Source: Druceiella hillmani
Taxonomy: Eukaryota; Arthropoda; Insecta; Lepidoptera; Hepialidae
Assembly (NCBI GenBank): GCA_039881145.1
Contig: JAYKKI010000006.1
Location: 15,926,001-15,990,000 of the forward strand
DNA: 64,000 bases
Direction: 5' to 3'
Each line of letters starts with the position of its first letter. Within the stretch, counting starts at the first letter, position 1. Under the pieces are notes generated by a model. It did not search any database. It saw only the letters and a program-made list of their open reading frames with translations, and was not told the origin of the DNA. A program made the translations under genes and the position numbers. Below, in pieces: positions 48,305-59,865 of this stretch.

Positions 48305-49284
48305 CAGGGGTCGTCAAAGTTTTTTGATCAAGGGTCAATAGCGGCTGTTTAGAGCAGCACTTCGGGTCACAAGTCTGTTTTATAAATTAATTGTTATTTG
48401 GCATCTTTTGAACGTAGCTTCGATATTACGTTTCATTCCCACGGTAAATGTAGTATGTGGAAGGATGACAAAAATGCTGTGAAGTACATTCTGGACTTTC
48501 AATTAAATTATAAAAATGACTTTAAAAATTAACACGATTGTGGTGTTGTACTTTTTTTAACTAATTAATTTATATTTGCATCTCTTGGGCTGCAAGCAAT
48601 CCTCTTTGCGTCTTCTAAATAACTGGACAAACGATTGTGCATGTATTTTTAGGGAGTTCATTTTGGAAAACGAATTTTCACATGGATATGTTAATGGAAA
48701 TGGTATCAAATAAATTGTGCGAAATCTCGTAAATTTTTAAAGCTGTTACGCACACATCTCCAAAACTTAATGGACTCCTGCTTCTCATGACATTCAATGA
48801 ACTGCGCTTGTTTTAATAGAAAATGTGTTATTTATGGTTCATATCTTTCCTTCGTTGATCAATAGCTGAGAATGTAATGAGGTAAACTTATGTAAAGTGT
48901 ATTTAATTCATTATTTTGTGACTTAATTCATTTATAGTTACTCATTTTGACGACATTTTTTGTCTTGAAGGCAGATTAGTAATAATGTAAGTTTTAGGGT
49001 TCATTAGCAACACAAGGATTTCTTAAACTTACATCACATCCATTGACTCATAACTTTATAGTTTCTACAGTTTTAGAGGATTTTGCAAAATTACGCTACA
49101 TATAAAGTCTCTGTCTTCATCATCCTTTGTTCTCTTGGCAACGCTGACTGGTTCTGTGTGTCATACACTGTTTAACTGCAGGTCTTCAATGCTTTTAAGT
49201 TCCGCCCGCACTCTATCAGGTCTGCCTAGAGTGGCTATATTTTCCCTTATTGTGAGGGTTGCAATCCAACTTTTTGTACTCAAG

Positions 49285-49470
49285 CGGATCTTCCTTGCTT
49301 CACTTTGGCAAGTTCTCGTTAAATATCATCTCGGGCCAAGTTTCGTAGAATATATCCAAGGTATTGACTGACGAAAATTTGGAGTCGCCTTGTGATGTCT
49401 TCTTTTATCTTCCAAGTCTGGCACCTATATACTAGTACTGTTTTGTTGAGTGTCATGTTTAAGATTGATG
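49285..49470 (-). pseudogene. RTE-like LINE reverse transcriptase, C-terminal scrap
   Basis: The minus strand reads KTVLVYRCQTWKIKEDITRR, LQIFVSQYLGYILRNLARDD and then a stop. It resembles the conserved end of RTE-type proteins (LYGCETWK...RRLQ.F.N.CLR.IL.I.W). It is nested in the hAT element. Confidence 0.65.
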
Positions 49471-49575
49471 ATTTCATTCGTCTATTCTTCCGATTCTCAA
49501 ATTCAAAGTGATAGAATAATTTAAAGTCATTATTCTCAATATGCTTAGGTTTTTTTACAATAATAAAACAAATTC

Positions 49576-49578
<3 letters not shown>

Positions 49579-49643
<65 letters not shown>
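49579..49643. repeat. (TA)n microsatellite
   Basis: About 64 bp of pure TA inside the hAT element. Confidence 0.96.
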
Positions 49644-49646
<3 letters not shown>

Positions 49647-50039
49647 AAGGTTTGTCCAATTACTTTTGTTTGGTTCCTTTAATTCTAAATTAAGTGTGTT
49701 CAATTTCTGAGTAATATCGGATAAAAAAGCTGCAGGCCAAAACACCAGTCACCAAGTTCAGGATAATATTTACCACTTTGAATTAAATGTAAAATTATTT
49801 CAGTTATAAAACCTTTCCAACACCATCTTTTGCTTCATTATCTGACAGAAACACGTATATGTAAGGTAATATCACCGGAGCAGCCTTCTAATTCGTTAAG
49901 AATTTCTTTAAATTTGGGTGATTAAATTCAGGCGGACAAATGAAATTTATGAAGCTTATAACGGTTTTCATGACATATTTCAATACGTTATTCAAAATTT
50001 GACATTTGACATTTGACTTTCTTAATGCAATAAGCAGTG

Positions 50040-50409
50040 AATACGGTAGTTGACTCATTCTAAGTTTTGATATTTTTCGTACAATATTGTGAAATATAAG
50101 TTAATTAAAAACCAGTCTTGAAAAAAATACAAAAATTGATTGAAAAATAAGCCAGTTGTAGGCTTCTAAATTTGAAGATACGGATAGAGTTGGATATATC
50201 CCTGTCTCTTCTCCTCTCGTAGAATATAATATGCAATATTAAAAATGACCTCACAACACAGTATTGCCGTCCTTCTCCAAAAGGTTAAATTTAAACTTTT
50301 ATAACTCGCTCAATTTTTAAGATTATTAAAAAAAAATTTCACTCTTCGTCAGCTTGTACCTTGAAATTATGATTAATGAAATAAAAAAAATTTAGTCAAA
50401 TACCCAATT
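50040..50409 (-). mobile_element. Family A repeat nested in the hAT element
   Basis: Full length, AATACGGTAGTTGACTC to GTCAAATACCCAATT. Confidence 0.83.
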
Positions 50410-51046
50410 GCTAGTAAATTTGACAAATTCCATTAATAAGCATTATTTAAGCCCACCATTGGTGGACAACCCTCTTTATATACAGATCTTAATTTACTAG
50501 TTGGCAAATTATTTTTTTGTTTGTAAAAAAAATTCAGTACATTCAGACATATAATACGAACACTTTGTGTGACCTTTCATTGTTATAACGACTAAGAAAT
50601 ATATTATTACACCGTCGGTTGTGCAGTGATCTGTACTCGAGTCGCAGGCAAGATTAAAGCATTTTTTTTTTAAATTTTGTCCAGTACTCGTTCAAACATA
50701 TATTTTGAAATATCTTCTATGCGGCGGCGGCAGGTAGACTCAGAAAGCGTAAACTTGTTTACTTGAGCCAGTATTTATTATGGTAGAAAGGTTGTTACAA
50801 AATTTTGGAAACAGTTATCATACACCGCTTTATTAATTCAGCATCGGTGAAAGTTGTCATCTTTTTTGCAAGAATATTACAAACTTCAGAGGATACTTTT
50901 GTAACAGTCTCATTTTGTCAAACTGCTATCGGCCATAACGTTTTGTTATTGACTTATTGACGATTTTAAATGAATTATTATCTCATTACTTTAATTTGAC
51001 TACAAAAAAGGTCTGTGTAAAAAAAGCTATGCTTACTTTTCGAGAC

Positions 51047-51252
51047 AAATGTACATTTACATACATGTACATGTACATTTACATTTACATATACATACAC
51101 ATACACATAGACATTCACATTCACATATACATATACATACATATACATACACATACATATACACATATACACATACACATAGACATTCACATTAACATAC
51201 ACATATACAGATACATATACATATGCATGCACATACACATACACATACAAAT

Positions 51253-51319
<67 letters not shown>
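51047..51319. repeat. (ACATAC/ACATTC)n followed by (TA)n
   Basis: Hexamer-like ACATAC/ACATTC repeats grade into about 70 bp of TA. Frames through it encode only Tyr/Ile/His repeats. Confidence 0.95.
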
Positions 51320-51321
<2 letters not shown>

Positions 51322-51878
51322 AATAGCAGTACCCTCCTTGTTTCCAGTTAAACAGCAAAATTCTTCTTTCTATTTTTCTTGAAACTTTTATTCTCATCAC
51401 TTAGCTTCCTTTTTGAAGCAGCTTTGGCTTCGCTCCAGCCGGTATTTATAGTAAAAGTATGAATTTAATCGTAACAAATACCGATCTTCCCAAATTATAT
51501 GAAATAGCAATGGAGCTCGCGCTCGCGCCACTGATATGACAAAACAATTGAGCGTAAGTGAGCAGTTGGGAGGCGGGGGGTGGGAGATATCGGTGCCCCG
51601 TGCTCTAGGGATGTCCTTTAAAATCGATTAATCAGAAAGTTAAAAAAGACGTAATTAAAAAACCGTAACCAGAGTGCATTTCAGCCGTAATCGGCATCCG
51701 CCTGGAGTGAGACTTCTCTATGCACTACTATAATTTATTCCGTGACAAAATCCTTATAATCGGGCTAATTCATATTACATATTGTTACATTAATAGGTCC
51801 ACCACTAAGGTCCGTGATCCGCGCAAAGTTTTGAATCGGACCACAGGTGGCCCTCGGGCCGCAGTCTTACTACCACTG

Positions 51879-51886
51879 ATCTAGAC
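51879..51886. repeat. 8-bp target-site duplication (right) of the hAT element
   Basis: ATCTAGAC, identical to 48297-48304. Confidence 0.88.
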
Positions 51887-52466
51887 GTTGGCTGACCTGT
51901 TCCCAAAAAAAAATTATTTCTTTGCAGCCCGATCAACTCCCTCTCTGTATGCTAATATCTTAAAAGAATCATTCCAACCCGGAACATTTCTACGAGTAGA
52001 AGCGATACATTATTCGACAGAGAAAGTGTTATTGAAACTCAATTCAAAGTCGAGTTAACTTTCTTGATGAACAAAAAATGCAATTGTTAACACTTTTGAG
52101 GATTCAACATTCTGTCCATAAAAAATAACCTGATGTTTAGGGAATCGCAGATACACTCTCGATTATATCTTTGAATCTCCCTCAGACCAATGCGTATTAT
52201 TTTCTTTTAAAATTTTTAATTTGTATCTAATACTGGCAAGCCCAATAATTGCCACTTTAAAGTGCTTAGACGAAAAACCGTTTGAAAAACAATATGTTAT
52301 CGCGAGATAACAATATTTGGGTAGAATTGGATTAGAAATGCATAATAAAACCAAATAATGCTTTTTACAAGTATTTGATTTATAGAAGAATTTATTTTAT
52401 TTAATGTACGTAATATCAAACGTAAAAGTAAAAATTGTTTGGACTATAATTATTTGGCATGCCAAT
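51887..52466. other. No feature recognised
   Basis: Unique AT-rich sequence. Confidence 0.4.
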
Positions 52467-52844
52467 AATACGGTAGTTGACTCATTCTAAATTTTGATAT
52501 TTTTCGTACAATATTGTGAAATATAAGTTAATTAAAAACCAGTCTTGAAAAAAATTCAAAAATTGATTGAAAAATAAACCAGTTGTAGGCTTATAAATTT
52601 GAAGATACGGATAGAGTTGGGTATATCCGTGTCTCTTTTCCTCTTGGAGAATATAATGTGCAATATTAAAAATGACCTCACAACACAGTATTGCCGTCCT
52701 TGTCTAAAGGTTAAATTTAAACTTTTTTTAAATTTAAACTCGGTAAATTTTTAAGATTATTTAAAAATTTCTTCACTCTTCATCAGCTTGTACCTTGAAA
52801 TTATGATTAATGAAATGAAAAAAAACTTAGTCAAACAACCAATT
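52467..52844 (-). mobile_element. Family A repeat copy
   Basis: Full length, AATACGGTAGTTGACTC to the CAACCAATT end; a short TTTAAATTTAAACT duplication lies inside. Confidence 0.82.
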
Positions 52845-53747
52845 CCACATATGTGTTACGATTACCTTTAAAATTAAACCGTCTTATTTCACTTGCTTCA
52901 ATCATTGTCAAATAATGCAATTCAATTACCAATTGAATACTTTAGTTCAACAAAATACAACCTGTAATACAGTTTTTAAAATTTCACTAAAGATTCACAA
53001 CGTTCAGTTTTCCATTACTACAATTGTATTTAATTTGCATCTTGGTATTTTCATTTTTAAGTTACAAATGCTTTTTAAGGAAAATTTGGCGCTTATCTCT
53101 ATATGTCATAAAAATCTTGTTTCCCAATCGATTTTCTGTTACAGAAATGTCGCATAAAAATAAACGTTTTTATTTTATTTTATTTCGAAAAAATATAATA
53201 AAACTCAGAAGCGAACAACTCACAATTTAAAAATAAATATATGTTTATTTAATGCAATAAGCAGTTACATTATTTATTTAATATCTAGACATAAAACATT
53301 GTTTTTAAAATTATTTCCTATATGTTCCAAAAATGTTTATTCCAGAAATGGCTCAGAAACGGCGATACGAGTATTGAGGAAATTGATTTAGGATATTATA
53401 GAAAGTGTCTCCTGTCACGTTTTTAACTTCAATTGAAATCGAGCAAACCGTAAGAGTTTCGAAAATATTAGAAAAAGGAAATAAATGTCAATATGAGGGC
53501 GGGCGGCCGATGGAAACGCGGTGCAGGGCGGGGAGTGGCATGCGAGGTTGGATACAAAGGCAATATGAAACACGCAGGCAAAGCCGTGATCTACGTAGGC
53601 AGAGCCGTAGACACAAAAGATAATAAAACAGAAAGTGTCGTTATATGTATATGTTATACGAGCTTTTGCATTTGACACAGGCCGCCATTGTTCTAGTAAG
53701 TTAATCGCGGATCGTTGCACTGAAATAATCAGCATAAAAGAAACGAG
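52845..53747. other. No supported gene
   Basis: Overlapping frames at 52915-53157, 53405-53623 and 53415-53735 show no recognisable domain. The segment 53490-53600 is somewhat GC-richer and has two ACGCAGGCAAAGCC/ACGTAGGCAGAGCC words. Confidence 0.4.
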
Positions 53748-54393
<646 letters not shown>

Positions 54394-55335
54394 AATAGTA
54401 TTTGCTTAATATGGAAAGGAAAATATTATACAGTAATATTTTTATTTTAACCATAAAATCGATATTTTATCTAAGAATCGATTGTTTTATACATTCCTAC
54501 CGTTTTGACATTAGAATATAATCTGGCTAGTGTCCGTAGCAACTCAAAAATGTTTCGCTTTTTTATTTTAAGAAAACTAACTCAAGTTTTTACATAGCTA
54601 TTCCTCAAAGCACGAAGTCCTATAGATACTACCGTATCATAAACGCTTCTATATTAAAAAAGCGTGCTTTTGATTTAGTAATCTTCATATGGGCAGTTAC
54701 GAAATAAGATATATCTGTCTCATCTCCTTACTTGACTTTGACAGATTTTATATGGTTTTGTGGCAATCTCCTTTATCAAAAGCGGAGAGTTGGATTGATT
54801 AGCACAACTCTCCCCCTCCCAATTATATTTTGAATATCTTCTCCTTTATCTATCTTCTTCTTATGGTGATCACTAGGATGCTATTAAGCAACATATTGAG
54901 CGGCGCCGTAAGAGCAAACGCGAAGGTGTGCATTTGACACCACAAGTTACACGTAAGTATTGACAGACTCAGTGAGCAGATGTATCAGGTAATTTCATGA
55001 ATTTGAGGGTTAATATCAAGAAAATAGTTTGTATTATTTATGTATCTACCGCTCGTTCTGTTAAGTTGGCATTCGTGAATGTACGTTGATTCATTAAAGA
55101 CATAGTGGAAAGTGCTGACTATCCATCGGTACTTTTATGAAGAACTAAAATTGGTTAAGAATCTAATTTTACCTAGTCTGAATACATTCGAATTGGGATT
55201 TTGCCGTGATGAGTTATCGCAAGTGAAACAAAGATAAATTGTGAGTAAATCTATCAATTGTTTCTTTTTCGATAAATATCCAACTGGTAATGTCACGAAA
55301 AGATTTTGAAGATTTATAAGTCCTGTGTTTAAAAA
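54394..55335. other. No feature recognised
   Basis: A GAGCGGCGCCGTAAGAGC patch near 54900 stands out but carries no gene. Confidence 0.4.
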
Positions 55336-55632
55336 CGCAGGAATATTGAAGGGCTCCGAGCGCGTTATGGTTTTTGTACTTTACTTCGTGCAACGTCGTT
55401 GAAAGAATTAGGAAGTGGGATTAATGATGGTGCTGAAATCATTAATTACTTGATGAAGAATCTCCGACGAATCAAAGGAGCCGAACACAGAAGCGTTCCG
55501 TACAAAGCACTTGGCTTATTAATATCTCCAAAATTATCTATAAGTGCCAGTACATTACAATTTTATATATCAATCACTGGGCTGAATAAAACTTTAATAG
55601 ACATGTTTTGTACTAGTACTTTCATACGGTGA
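55336..55632 (+). CDS. Coding-like open stretch, unknown
   Basis: The plus frame gives RARYGFCTLLRATSLKELGS, GINDGAEIINYLMKNLRRIK and GAEHRSVPYKALGLLISPKL before ending at 55632. Charge pattern and balanced codons look more protein-like than neighbouring AT-driven frames. There is no recognisable family, start or splice signal. A transposon remnant is the likeliest alternative. Confidence 0.25.
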   Translation, partial: RRNIEGLRARYGFCTLLRATSLKELGSGINDGAEIINYLMKNLRRIKGAEHRSVPYKALGLLISPKLSISASTLQFYISITGLNKTLIDMFCTSTFIR

Positions 55633-55707
55633 ATACGGTGACGGTGAAAGGTAATTTGCTTCATATACCCTAGAAACTGTACAATACGGTAGTAATTGAT
55701 ACGGCAG

Positions 55708-56012
55708 TAGTGAATTTTTTTTTAATAATCTTAAAAAATTGAACGAGTTATAAAAGTTTAAATTTAAACTTTAGAGAAGGACGGCAATACTGTGTTGTGA
55801 GGTCATTTTTAATATTGCACATTATATTCTACGAGAGGAAAAGAGACAGTTATATACCCAACTCTATCCGTATCTTCAAATTTAGAAGCCTACAACTGGC
55901 TTATTTTTCAATCAATTTTTGAATTTTTTTAAAGCCTGGTTTTTAATGAACTTATATTTCACAATATTGTACGAAAAATATCAAAATTTAGAATGAATCA
56001 ACTACCGTATTG
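55708..56012 (+). mobile_element. Family A repeat (5' truncated)
   Basis: Begins at GTGAATTTTTTTTTAATAAT and ends AATCAACTACCGTATT. The upstream words ACAATACGGTAGTAATTG and ATACGGCAGTAG may be remnants of another copy end. Confidence 0.78.
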
Positions 56013-56045
56013 CTGATCCATGTAGGCCGACATCACGAAACATTA

Positions 56046-56210
56046 TAATATGATTCCTATGGGAAATCCCATCGAAGAAGCATTTGAGAGCAGGGATAAG
56101 GAATTCAAAAGGTATCGAGCGTATCGTGCCAGGAATTTCAACAGAAAGGACACTAACGAAGACGTCATATTTAATTTGAAATATCTGAACGTCCTTACTC
56201 ATCGCACATA
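56046..56210 (+). pseudogene. Probable transposon protein remnant
   Basis: The plus frame reads MIPMGNPIEEAFESRDKEFK, then RYRAYRARNFNRKDTNEDVI and FNLKYLNVLTHRT, then a stop. The pattern 'lPiG.lsEEAxEaRNKdfrrYRexxaRkxsRxxtNeDl' is one I recall from repeated proteins in arthropod genomes. I cannot name the superfamily. Downstream DNNINFEFLDV-like and GGVYPPADGW fragments (56290-56500) may belong to it. Confidence 0.35.
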
Positions 56211-56460
56211 AGCCCCAATTTAAGGCAATGAAAGTTCAGCCGATTATTGTAATTAAGCTTTCATTTGTTTTTAAATTCAAGCGATGACAATATAAATTTT
56301 GAATTTCTGGATGTCAGCAACGTTACATAAATAGAAGAAGACCGGAGTTCTAACTATAATAGAAAAACTAATGAGGATTATTGAAATTTAATAAAGGATT
56401 TTTATACTGACCGGTCTGGAGGATTCGGTTATAATGGATGAAATTCATAGGTAGAGATGG

Positions 56461-57893
56461 TAGCAGGGGGCGTCTATCCTCCGGCAGATGGCTGGTAAAT
56501 GTGACCGATTAGTATCTAACAGTCTGAGAAAATGTACATTTTGAAAAAAGAAAGAAATCCCCATTTATGTTATGATCCAAAGAAGTGTTGTAATGTATAA
56601 AAACCTGTTTTTATACTTTTTTTTTATTTTCATAATTGTATTGCAAAACGGGACGTGGTGGTATACCACTTATAAAGCAGAATATTTGCTATACATCCAA
56701 CAATATATCATAATAATTACAGCCTATATTTTTTTCATAATTTACAAACGAACATTTCTTAACATTTTCTCCATATAAAAAAATACAGTTTAAGAACTTT
56801 GTCACGAGTATATCGATATGATCTAATTACATTTTTAAAAAGAGTAATTATTTTATTAAATATCGTTTGAGATTATTTCCAATTAGAAATATATAAAAAG
56901 AAACTAATTTTAATTTTCATAAATCCTATGTATATGAGACACTATATTCGGACCACTTAGCTGCACAAAATCGACGTAAACATTTTCACTGTCCACAAAT
57001 TGATGTCTGTCTCTTTATAGACAAACATCGGCACTTGTTAAAACTTTAACAACTTTAATATATAGAAAAACCTATTAAGGACGAATAAAACTGGCTCTAA
57101 AGAGTGTTCCGTACACATTTAGATACAAAAACAAAATTTTAAATATTTATAAATGATTCAATAAAGTAATATAATTGATTTGATTAATCAGTTTTTAACC
57201 TTGTCGTGTTCTCAGAAGGTAATACATTAAAATCTATACTTCACACAGATGTCAAAATATGTTTTATCTTTATCTATGACTCGTCACCACCTGGTAGACG
57301 TGTGTACCTTCAGTAAAAAAAATAAGAACGTTGATTCAAAAAAATTACAAGATCGTTTTTAAGGTCCCCGTAACACTGCGAACTTTCTTTATTCTATAAA
57401 CTATAGTTAGAGCTCTGAAAAAATTGTAATCAAGAAGTGAATAGAGTAAATATACTGGCAGAGCCTGGCTTAATTCCTTTAATTACGCCGTTTATATTCG
57501 AAGAGTATGTTTTGCAGAAAATGATCGAGTATTATCACGTAGGAAATAAACTCAGTCCTGTTTACTAATTTGTTAGGTATATTTAATTTTTCATAGTAAA
57601 TATCTGAATTTCGCCGTAGATCACCCTGGATGTAACTTCCAATCAATCATTTCTTTGACATTCTACCAGTAGATCGGCATTACTTTTCTGGTATTCAGTT
57701 CAAATTTGGATAATAAAACTCCTGTTTGTTCTTTACTTAGCTGTTAGCGTTATATTATTGTGATCCTTATATACAAAACATCACTAATTAATCTTTCTTT
57801 ACTTCCCATCACTAATTGCTTCAATCAATCAAAGTTACATTTATTAATTTTTGAGTCCTTCTATAACTTAATGTCTATTAAGTCATAGGAGGT
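56461..57893. other. AT-rich stretch, nothing recognised
   Basis: No gene or named repeat. Confidence 0.4.
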
Positions 57894-57991
57894 GTTGAAT
57901 ATATTTGGCGTTAATTTTGTAGAAATTCATTATTCACAAATAAATGAAACTACGTGATGTAGTATTATTTCTACTTTCTTTAAGTTCTTTA

Positions 57992-58032
57992 CCACGACCT
58001 AGGTTTCGTTGTATTACCACATCTTCAGGTGG
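57992..58032 (-). ncRNA. Hammerhead ribozyme-like motif (left arm)
   Basis: Minus strand: CCAC, CUGAAGA, UGUGGUAAUACAAC, GAAA, CCUAGGUC and GUGG. The catalytic core is complete, stem I is 4 bp, stem III is minimal (A-U, C-G with CUAG loop), and stem II has one mismatch. Confidence 0.6.
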
Positions 58033-58075
58033 GCTATTAAAGATGCTAATAATCCACCTGAAATTTGCTAATAGC

Positions 58076-58116
58076 CCACCTGAAGATGTTGTAATACAAG
58101 GAAACTTAGGTCGTGG
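58076..58116 (+). ncRNA. Hammerhead ribozyme-like motif (right arm)
   Basis: Plus strand: CCAC, CUGAAGA, UGUUGUAAUACAAG, GAAA, CUUAGGUC and GUGG. The core is complete. The final C of stem II is G here, losing the closing pair. Confidence 0.58.
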
Positions 58117-58317
58117 TAAAGAACTTAAAGAAAGTAGAAATAATACTACATCACGTAGTTCCATTTAATTGTCATAGGAGGTGCTTAAAAATGAAAAAAA
58201 TATATTTTTATTTACTTTCACGTGTTTATATTTCAGCTACATCTCCCTCTAAAATTTCATCGCAATGAGCTATATATTTATAATGTTTAAATAATCTCAA
58301 TAAAGAGGCTAATATAA

Positions 58318-59006
58318 CTATTAATGATTTGATATTTGTGCGCTAGTGAAGCCTCTATACATTACGTATAACTGTTAGTGATTTGATATTTGTGCGCTAG
58401 TGAAGCCTCTATACATTACGTATAACTATTAGTGATTTGATATTTGTGCGCTAGTGAAGCCTCTATACATTACGTATAACTATTAGTGATTTGATATTTG
58501 TGCGCTAGTGAAGCCTCTATACATTACGTATAACTATTAGTGATTTGATATTTGTGCGCTAGTGAAGCCTCTATACATTACGTATAACTATTAGTGATTT
58601 GATATTTGTGCGCTAGTGAAACCTCTATACATTACGTATAACTATTAGTGATTTGATATTTGTGCGCTAGTGAAGCCTCTATACATTACGTATAACTATT
58701 AGTGATTTGATATTTGTGCGCTAGTGAAGCCTCTATACATTACGTATAACTATTAGTGATTTGATATTTGTGCGCTAGTGAAGCCTCTATACATTACGTA
58801 TAACTATTAGTGATTTGATATTTGTGCGCTAGTGAAACCTCTATACATTACGTATAACTATTAGTGATTTGATATTTGTGCGCTAGTGAAGCCTCTATAC
58901 ATTACGTATAACTATTAGTGATTTGATATTTGTGCGCTAGTGAAGCCTCTATACATTACGTATAACTATTAGTGATTTGATATTTGTGCGCTAGTGAAGC
59001 CTCGTT
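58318..59006. repeat. 54-bp satellite, ~12.8 nearly identical copies
   Basis: GATTTGATATTTGTGCGCTA recurs every 54 bp from 58326, with GTGAAGCCTCTATACATTAC and GTATAACTATTA. A GAAACC variant marks copies near 58616 and 58832, exactly four units apart, hinting at a four-unit duplication. Confidence 0.96.
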
Positions 59007-59710
59007 ACAAATATTTAATCTAGTCACGGATGGCTCAAAGTGGTATTGAATATGAAAGTTTTGAAACACTGCGACTTATTTGTAGGTATTCAGCGATGAT
59101 TATATCAAAGTCCTGAAGAACCTGGGATGAGTCCCAGCTAAAGCAGTGTCGTTATTTCGTTTTTTTTCTGAATTTCTTAAAAATGTCTAATCGTAAACCA
59201 AAATTATTTATAACAAAATTGAAGCCCATAAAAATTCCTGTACAAAACATGTCATTGCTTGAGATAAATGAGTGATTGTTGTATAATGTATCCAAGCGTG
59301 ATTTTTGTCGTGCACAGTTGAATATTACAAACTTTAGCGGTTTGATGTGATTATTGCATCACGGTGTCACACCCTTAGTTTTAAATGCCTAACTTAGGGA
59401 TTAGTGGGAATGTGACAAAAAAAATGCTACTTTTAAAAAAATCTAATTAATTTAATCTAGACACTTCCATCATAGCAAACGCCTTAGGTCTCTTTCTATC
59501 TCTTTTCTTGTAGTGTTCGTTAATTACTTTTGTGTTGAAAAGCTTGTATGAGTTTTTCGTCGTTCTTTTGTAGCTTTTAATAGCGATACTATTTATTTTT
59601 CACCAACTCTTGTAACACCAAAGCAGAAGTCATCAAGACCTTGTTTATCAAAAAAATATTTCTGCCGTACGAAAGCAAAGCATTCATCGGGTAGAACGTA
59701 ACTACATGAC
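59007..59710. other. No feature recognised
   Basis: Unique AT-rich sequence up to the hAT terminus. Confidence 0.4.
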
Positions 59711-59865
59711 TGTTTAGATCAGGGGTATCCAACATAATTGTGTGGAGGTCCAGGTTTTTGAAACCGTAGCAGGCTAATAGCATAGTGAACTTTTAATGTA
59801 AAGAAAACAGTAATTTAAGTTTTTCAACATGAATAATTTGTTAAAAAAAGCCTCAGGTTTACAAA

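Larger units (their letters stand above)
48545..51412 (-). pseudogene. hAT transposase of GTF2IRD2/ZBED type, fragmented
   Basis: Scattered in the right order on the minus strand. N-terminus: KAASKRKLSDENKSFKK (51412-51330), before a TA tract. Then VSSEVCNILAKKMTTFTDAE with LIKRCMITVSK (about 50910-50810) and, in another frame, STCRRRIEDISKYMFERV (about 50735-50680). Middle: LAFLSDITQKLNTLNLELKE (near 49720). C-terminal dimerisation region: KFWRCVRNSFKNLRD and YPCENSFSKMNSLK (48770-48640). These are hallmarks of the transposase family domesticated in vertebrates as GTF2IRD2/ZBED/FAM200-like proteins. The zinc finger and much of the catalytic core are missing, and stops and frameshifts abound. 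Confidence 0.75.
48305..51878 (-). mobile_element. hAT element bounded by target-site duplication, with nested insertions
   Basis: The left end CAGGGGTCGTCAAAG and right end (reverse complement CAGTGGTAGTAAGAC) are imperfect terminal inverted repeats. Both ends are flanked by ATCTAGAC. The 3574-bp element encodes a minus-strand transposase in pieces and has accumulated a LINE scrap (49285-49470), a TA tract (49579-49643), a family A copy (50040-50409) and an ACATAC/TA tract (51047-51319). Confidence 0.85.
57894..58170. mobile_element. Penelope-type palindromic element with two facing hammerheads (copy 5)
   Basis: The left arm (57894-58040) and right arm (58064-58170) are reverse complements over more than 100 bp: AAACTACGTGATGTAGTATT, TTTCTACTTTCTTTAAGTTC and TTTACCACGACCTAGGTTTC on the left are mirrored on the right. 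Each arm has a hammerhead core. A partial third core (CCACCTGAA, about 58054) lies between them. This arrangement fits the inverted, tandem-end pseudo-LTRs of Penelope-like elements. No reverse transcriptase is present. Confidence 0.7.

Noticed and set aside
50040..50409. Part of the hAT transposase gene
   Set aside because: The sequence is a full family A copy, clearly a later insertion.
53405..53735. Overlapping frames on both strands
   Set aside because: Locally GC-rich segment with short internal repeats; neither peptide shows a known motif.
58318..59006. Possible CRISPR array (54-bp units)
   Set aside because: Direct head-to-tail satellite without unique spacers.
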